Shown here: piece after piece, positions 60,273 to 64,000 of the stretch | Layout: every line of letters starts with the position of its first letter | Position numbering within the stretch: position 1 is the stretch's first letter | The notes under the pieces: model-generated | The model's database searches: none | Seen by the model: the letters and a program-made list of their open reading frames with translations, nothing else | Told to the model about the DNA's origin: nothing | Program-made: the position numbers and the translations under genes | NCBI GenBank assembly: GCA_035271065.1 | Contig: DATESB010000121.1 | Span: 4,242 to 68,241, forward strand | Reading direction: 5' to 3' | From: JAAYYM01 sp035271065 | Lineage (GTDB): Bacteria; Bacillota; Clostridia; Lachnospirales; Lachnospiraceae | Length of the DNA: 64,000 nt

Positions 60273-61124
60273 ATGGACGCCAGAAAGATACTGAAAGATA
60301 AAAAAAGAATTGTGGTTAAAATCGGTTCTTCATCATTGCATCACAGTGAGACAGGTGAATTAAATCTGACCAAGATGGAGCGCCTTGTCAGAGAACTTTG
60401 CGAACTTAAAAATCAAGGTAAAGATGTTGTCCTTGTTTCTTCAGGCGCAATTGCTGTCGGTAAAAAAGCAGTTAATATCAATCCGACAGATAATGAAGTA
60501 GCTGTAAAGCAGGCTTGTGCTGCAATTGGTCAGGCAAGACTAATGATGGTATATCAAAAACTGTTTGGAGAGTATAATCATGTGACGGCACAGATTTTGA
60601 TGACGAAGAATACCATTACGGATAAAACCAGCCGTCATAATGCACATAATACTTTTACAGAGTTATTGAAACTCGGTGTCATTCCGGTTGTCAATGAAAA
60701 TGATACGGTTTCTACCTATGAAGTAGAGGATGTCATCGGTGATAATGATACCTTGTCTGCAATTGTAGCCTATTTAATTGGGGCTGATTTGTTGATTTTA
60801 CTGTCTGATATAGATGGATTGTATTCTGATGATCCACGGGAAAATAAGAATGCACGCTTTATTGATATTGTGGACAAACTGGATGCCAATCTGATGAGTA
60901 TGGGAAAGAGCACCACCGGAAGTGATATCGGAACCGGAGGAATGAGCGCAAAACTGCATGCAGCAAAGATTGCGACAAATGCAGGTGCTGATATGGTGAT
61001 TGCCAACGGAAAAGATGTCAGTGTCATTCATAAAATCATGGAAGGACGCAATTACGGAACCTTGTTCCTTGCCCATAAAGACGAAGAATTCCATATTACA
61101 GACTACGTAAATCGCGAAATGTAA
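60273..61124 (+). CDS. proB: Glutamate 5-kinase, short form without PUA domain
   Basis: First step of proline synthesis: phosphorylates glutamate. The 283-aa protein has the amino-acid kinase fold with VVKIGSSSLHHSETGELN, LVSSGAIAVGKKAV, VNENDTVSTYE, FGDND-type GDNDTLSAIVAYLIGADL, LLSDIDGLYSDDPR and TGSDIGTGGMSAKLHAA. E. coli ProB is about 367 aa because of a C-terminal PUA domain, which is missing here, as in several Clostridia. A GAGGGAG site precedes the ATG. proA is not the next gene. Confidence 0.95.
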   Translation: MDARKILKDKKRIVVKIGSSSLHHSETGELNLTKMERLVRELCELKNQGKDVVLVSSGAIAVGKKAVNINPTDNEVAVKQACAAIGQARLMMVYQKLFGEYNHVTAQILMTKNTITDKTSRHNAHNTFTELLKLGVIPVVNENDTVSTYEVEDVIGDNDTLSAIVAYLIGADLLILLSDIDGLYSDDPRENKNARFIDIVDKLDANLMSMGKSTTGSDIGTGGMSAKLHAAKIATNAGADMVIANGKDVSVIHKIMEGRNYGTLFLAHKDEEFHITDYVNREM

Positions 61125-61150
61125 TAGATTAAAATGAATTGAGGTGTCAT

Positions 61151-61384
61151 ATGACGTTAGAAGAAAAGACAAAACGAATTAATGAACTATATCATAAATC
61201 ACAAGGCGAGGGCCTGACAGATGCCGAGAAAGAAGAACAGAAGCAATTGCGGGCAGATTATGTTGCGTCAGTGCGTGCCAATCTTCGCGGGCAGTTGAAC
61301 AACGTTAACATTCAGGAAGTGGATGGCAGCATCACAAATCTGGGCGAGAAATACGGAGAGAAAAATGCAGGAAACAAAGAATGA
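61151..61384 (+). CDS. DUF896 (YnzC-like) small protein
   Basis: A 77-aa protein of the DUF896/YnzC family: RINELYHKSQGEGLTDAEKEEQ and LRADYVASVRANLRGQLNNV, a two-helix hairpin with a polar tail. In Bacillus ynzC lies in an SOS-regulated yneA operon, but no LexA box is seen here. GAGGTG at 61141-61146 selects the ATG at 61151. It overlaps the next gene by 20 bases. Confidence 0.9.
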   Translation: MTLEEKTKRINELYHKSQGEGLTDAEKEEQKQLRADYVASVRANLRGQLNNVNIQEVDGSITNLGEKYGEKNAGNKE

Positions 61385-61964
61385 ACTGAGAGAGCGAATC
61401 TGTCAGTTCAGAAGTGCAATGCCAATTGAAGAATGCAGCCGGAAGAGTCGAATGATATGTGAAACTATTATCAAATCTTCTGATTATCAAAATGCCGATA
61501 CGGTTTATCTGTATATGGCATTTCGTAATGAAGTGTACTTATTTGAAGTAATGCAGTCTGCTTTTCGTGACGGAAAGCAGGTGGCTGTTCCAAAGATACA
61601 CAAAGACGGTGTTATGCGATTTCATCTGCTGCAAGCTGACAACGTTGAAAAAATGACCGAGAAGGGGTATTTCGGAATTGAGGAGCCTTTGCGTGCTGAT
61701 ATAGAAGCACCGGCACCTGATATGGTATTGATGCCGGGGATTGCATTTGATAGACAGGGCAATCGGATTGGATATGGAAAGGGCTTTTATGACACCTATC
61801 TGCATTCCTTACACGAAGCAGCAAATCAAGTGATTAAAATCGGAGTGGCATATGAATGTCAGCTTGTAACAGATATTCCGGCACAGGAACATGATTTTAG
61901 AGTAGATAAAGTGGTGACAGAACTGGGAATGCAGGATTGTAATACGGAGGAGTCTCATGAGTAA
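61365..61964 (+). CDS. 5-formyltetrahydrofolate cyclo-ligase
   Basis: ATP-dependent conversion of 5-formyl-THF to 5,10-methenyl-THF, returning folate to the active C1 pool. The 199-aa protein shows YMAFRNEVYLF, the substrate/ATP motif MPGIAFDRQGNRIGYGKGFYD, and a conserved C-terminal EHDFRVDKVVTE. GGAGAG lies six bases before the ATG at 61365. It overlaps DUF896 by 20 bases and miaB by 8, so the three are co-translated. Fits with fhs and folD elsewhere in the window. Confidence 0.93.
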   Translation: MQETKNELRERICQFRSAMPIEECSRKSRMICETIIKSSDYQNADTVYLYMAFRNEVYLFEVMQSAFRDGKQVAVPKIHKDGVMRFHLLQADNVEKMTEKGYFGIEEPLRADIEAPAPDMVLMPGIAFDRQGNRIGYGKGFYDTYLHSLHEAANQVIKIGVAYECQLVTDIPAQEHDFRVDKVVTELGMQDCNTEESHE

Positions 61965-63405
61965 AGAAACAGAAAACAAAGAATTGTCGATTGCAGAAGT
62001 CAAACGACAATATGAATACATAGAAAAAGCACGCGAACATATTCAAAAACAGCGTATCCATTTGGGACATGAGCCGACTTTCTGTGTCGTGACTTTTGGT
62101 TGTCAGATGAACGCACGCGACTCTGAAAAATTGACCGGTATTTTGAAGCAAATCGGTTACAAAGAAACGGATGACGAGGCGGCTGATTTTGTAATTTATA
62201 ACACGTGTACCGTACGTGACAATGCCAATACCAGAGTCTACGGACGATTGGGAACTCTGAAAAAACTGAAGCAAAAAAATCCACATATGCTGATTGCACT
62301 TTGTGGCTGTATGATGCAGGAACCTTCTGTGGTTGAAAAAATACAGAAGAGTTATCCGTTTGTTGATTTGATTTTCGGGACGCATAATATATTTAAGTTT
62401 GCTGAACTGTTAGTGGCAAGGTTTGAATCAGAGCAGGCGGTAAAGCAAAAAGACAGGATGATTATTGATATCTGGAAGGATACAGAACTGATTGTGGAAG
62501 ATTTGCCGAATGAGCGCAAGTTTCCGTTTAAATCAGGTGTAAATATCATGTTTGGCTGCAATAATTTTTGCAGCTATTGTATCGTTCCGTATGTACGCGG
62601 CAGAGAGCGGAGCAGGGAGCCCAAGGATATCATCAGAGAAATAGAGCGTCTGGTTGCGGATGGTGTCATTGAAATTATGTTGCTTGGTCAGAATGTGAAT
62701 TCCTATGGCAAAAATTTGGATGATCCGATTTCTTTTTCACAGTTACTGCAGGAAATAGAGAAAATAGAAGGTTTAGAGCGTATTCGTTTTATGACCTCAC
62801 ATCCAAAGGATTTGTCAGAAGATTTAATTGAGGTGATGAAACATTCCAAGAAGATATGCAGGCATCTGCATCTGCCCCTACAATCCGGCAGTACTGAAAT
62901 ATTGGAACGGATGAACCGCCGCTATACAAAAGAGCAATTTGTGGAACTTGCATTAAAAATCAGAAATGCAATGCCGGACATTGCAATCACCACAGACATT
63001 ATTGTTGGTTTTCCCGGTGAAACAAAGGAAGATATCGAGGATACCATTGATGTAATCCATAAGGTGAACTTTGACGGCGCATTTACTTTTATCTATTCCA
63101 AACGTACCGGAACGCCCGCGGCCGCCATGGAAAATCAAGTGTCCGAGGATGAAATTAAAGAGAATTTCGACCGAGTTCTGCTTGCGGTTCAGGAAACCTC
63201 AAAGCAAATGGCAACACGTTTTGAAGGAACAACAGATAGTGTGTTGGTGGAGGGAATTAACGAGCAGGATGATAAGCTTCTAACCGGAAGGCTTGGGAAT
63301 AATCTGTTGGTACATTTTAAAGGAAGCCCTTCCTTAATCGGAACCATTGTGCAGGTTCGTCTGTCGGAATGCAAAGGATTTTATTATATGGGTGAATTAG
63401 TTTGA
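61957..63405 (+). CDS. miaB: tRNA-2-methylthio-N6-dimethylallyladenosine synthase
   Basis: Radical-SAM methylthiotransferase modifying A37 of tRNAs. The 482-aa protein has an N-terminal UPF0004 domain with cluster cysteines in TFGCQMNARDSEK, NTCTVRDNA and ALCGCMM, the radical-SAM CxxxCxxC in CNNFCSYCIVPYVRGRERSR, and a C-terminal TRAM domain (about 405-475). GGAGGAG at 61946-61952 precedes the ATG. Position after the cyclo-ligase with an 8-base overlap. Length and motifs fit MiaB rather than MtaB or RimO. Confidence 0.96.
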   Translation: MSKETENKELSIAEVKRQYEYIEKAREHIQKQRIHLGHEPTFCVVTFGCQMNARDSEKLTGILKQIGYKETDDEAADFVIYNTCTVRDNANTRVYGRLGTLKKLKQKNPHMLIALCGCMMQEPSVVEKIQKSYPFVDLIFGTHNIFKFAELLVARFESEQAVKQKDRMIIDIWKDTELIVEDLPNERKFPFKSGVNIMFGCNNFCSYCIVPYVRGRERSREPKDIIREIERLVADGVIEIMLLGQNVNSYGKNLDDPISFSQLLQEIEKIEGLERIRFMTSHPKDLSEDLIEVMKHSKKICRHLHLPLQSGSTEILERMNRRYTKEQFVELALKIRNAMPDIAITTDIIVGFPGETKEDIEDTIDVIHKVNFDGAFTFIYSKRTGTPAAAMENQVSEDEIKENFDRVLLAVQETSKQMATRFEGTTDSVLVEGINEQDDKLLTGRLGNNLLVHFKGSPSLIGTIVQVRLSECKGFYYMGELV

Positions 63406-63452
63406 TTTATTAAATGAACATTAAATTTATTACAAAAGGAGCATTTACAAAA

Positions 63453-64000
63453 GTGGAAAAGTTAAAACCAAAATTGTTTTCTGTTATGAAAACATATACC
63501 AAAGAACAATTTGTGAAAGACGTGATAGCAGGTGTTATTGTTGCGATTATTGCACTTCCTTTATCGATTGCACTTGCACTGGTATCTGGCGTTAATCCGG
63601 AGCGTGGTATTTATACCGCAATTATAGCAGGATTTGTGATTTCTTTTTTGGGCGGAAGCCGTGTCAATATATCGGGACCAACAGCTGCATTTGCTACGAT
63701 AGTAGCAGGAATTGTTGCAAAAAACGGTATGGACGGTCTGATTATTGCAACCATCATGGCAGGTATTATTTTGATTGTTATGGGGTTACTTAAGTTCGGT
63801 AATCTGATCAAGTTCATTCCTTATACCATTACAACAGGTTTTACGTCGGGTATTGCCGTTACGATTTTAATTGGTCAAATCAAGGACTTTGCCGGATTGA
63901 CATTTCAGAATGCACCGGTTGAAACAATGGAGAAATTAAGTGAAGTCATTCACAGTTTTTCAACGATTAATCTACAGGCGGTTTTAGTAGGTGTTTTGTC
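63453..64000 (+). CDS. SulP family anion transporter (partial, runs off the window)
   Basis: The 5' part of a SulP (SLC26-like) membrane transporter for sulfate, bicarbonate or other anions. The frame opens VEKLKPKLFSVMKTYTKEQ, then DVIAGVIVAIIALPLSIALAL and VNPERGIYTAIIAGFVISF, GGSRVNISGPTAAFATIVAG, the usual first spans. A GTG at 63453 with AAGGAG 11 bases upstream is preferred; an in-frame ATG at 63414 has no site. The C-terminal STAS domain would be beyond the window. Substrate is unknown. Confidence 0.85.
   Translation, partial: MEKLKPKLFSVMKTYTKEQFVKDVIAGVIVAIIALPLSIALALVSGVNPERGIYTAIIAGFVISFLGGSRVNISGPTAAFATIVAGIVAKNGMDGLIIATIMAGIILIVMGLLKFGNLIKFIPYTITTGFTSGIAVTILIGQIKDFAGLTFQNAPVETMEKLSEVIHSFSTINLQAVLVGVL

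Noticed and set aside
1..64000. CRISPR arrays, transposases, integrases, tRNA or rRNA genes
   Set aside because: No regularly spaced repeats, no transposase or integrase motifs, and the intergenic gaps contain no cloverleaf or rRNA sequence that I can recognise.

Overview
The window looks like a chromosomal segment of an AT-rich, anaerobic, spore-forming Clostridia bacterium, most likely Lachnospiraceae-like. Evidence: AGGAGG-type ribosome binding sites, short gaps and translationally coupled genes; sporulation genes (yqfC, yqfD, a BofC-domain gene, a SpoVB-like flippase); an NfnAB-type bifurcating transhydrogenase; a Re-type citrate synthase beside NADP isocitrate dehydrogenase; folate C1 genes fhs and folD; and a ZTP riboswitch. 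The genus cannot be fixed from sequence reading alone. I see no rRNA, tRNA, CRISPR array, insertion sequence or prophage. No gene-free stretch exceeds about 240 bases, so this is core rather than accessory DNA.

Layout. 0-7.7 kb: citrate synthase and isocitrate dehydrogenase (2-oxoglutarate supply), a minus-strand DUF1292 gene, an atypical Sir2-like protein, a GH13 debranching-enzyme homologue that has lost core catalytic residues, trpS and a UPF0303 gene. 7.7-13.8 kb: the minus-strand potABCD polyamine importer (potA promoter placed as for a leaderless mRNA), a plus-strand lactonase and minus-strand aroC that overlap tail to tail across a terminator. 14-16.5 kb: a VanY-type carboxypeptidase, tgt and yajC. 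16.5-22.6 kb: leuB-ilvD-ilvB behind a promoter with two tandem 22-bp repeats, then an L,D-transpeptidase. 22.6-28.7 kb: serC-serA; a ZTP riboswitch controlling a PurO-type IMP cyclohydrolase and a stand-alone AICAR transformylase; a small unknown minus-strand gene; and a DUF1015 gene with a DGHHR motif.

28.7-42.5 kb: glgB, mscS, uppP, ftsK, fhs, folD, a zinc-ribbon/TPR membrane protein, nfnAB, a second zinc-ribbon membrane protein. 42.5-54 kb: rlmH, trkAH, pdp, then the conserved Firmicutes block yqfC-yqfD-phoH-(pgpH-like)-ybeY, in which the PgpH position holds a short protein with a broken HD motif; a DUF3048 lipoprotein and a SpoVB-like flippase. 54-64 kb: a BofC-domain gene behind a sigma-G-like promoter, a hybrid histidine kinase with an apparent start-proximal frameshift and degenerate ATP-binding boxes, two coupled flavoproteins, proB, a DUF896 gene, 5-formyl-THF cyclo-ligase, miaB, and the start of a SulP transporter that runs off the window.

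The genes converge on amino-acid synthesis (glutamate, aromatic, branched-chain, serine, proline), C1-folate/purine metabolism, glycogen and envelope/sporulation functions. The main surprises are conserved-position proteins that keep a fold but have lost catalytic residues (GH13, HD, possibly Sir2 and the kinase ATPase domain), and several well-formed regulatory sites not explained by the gene list.
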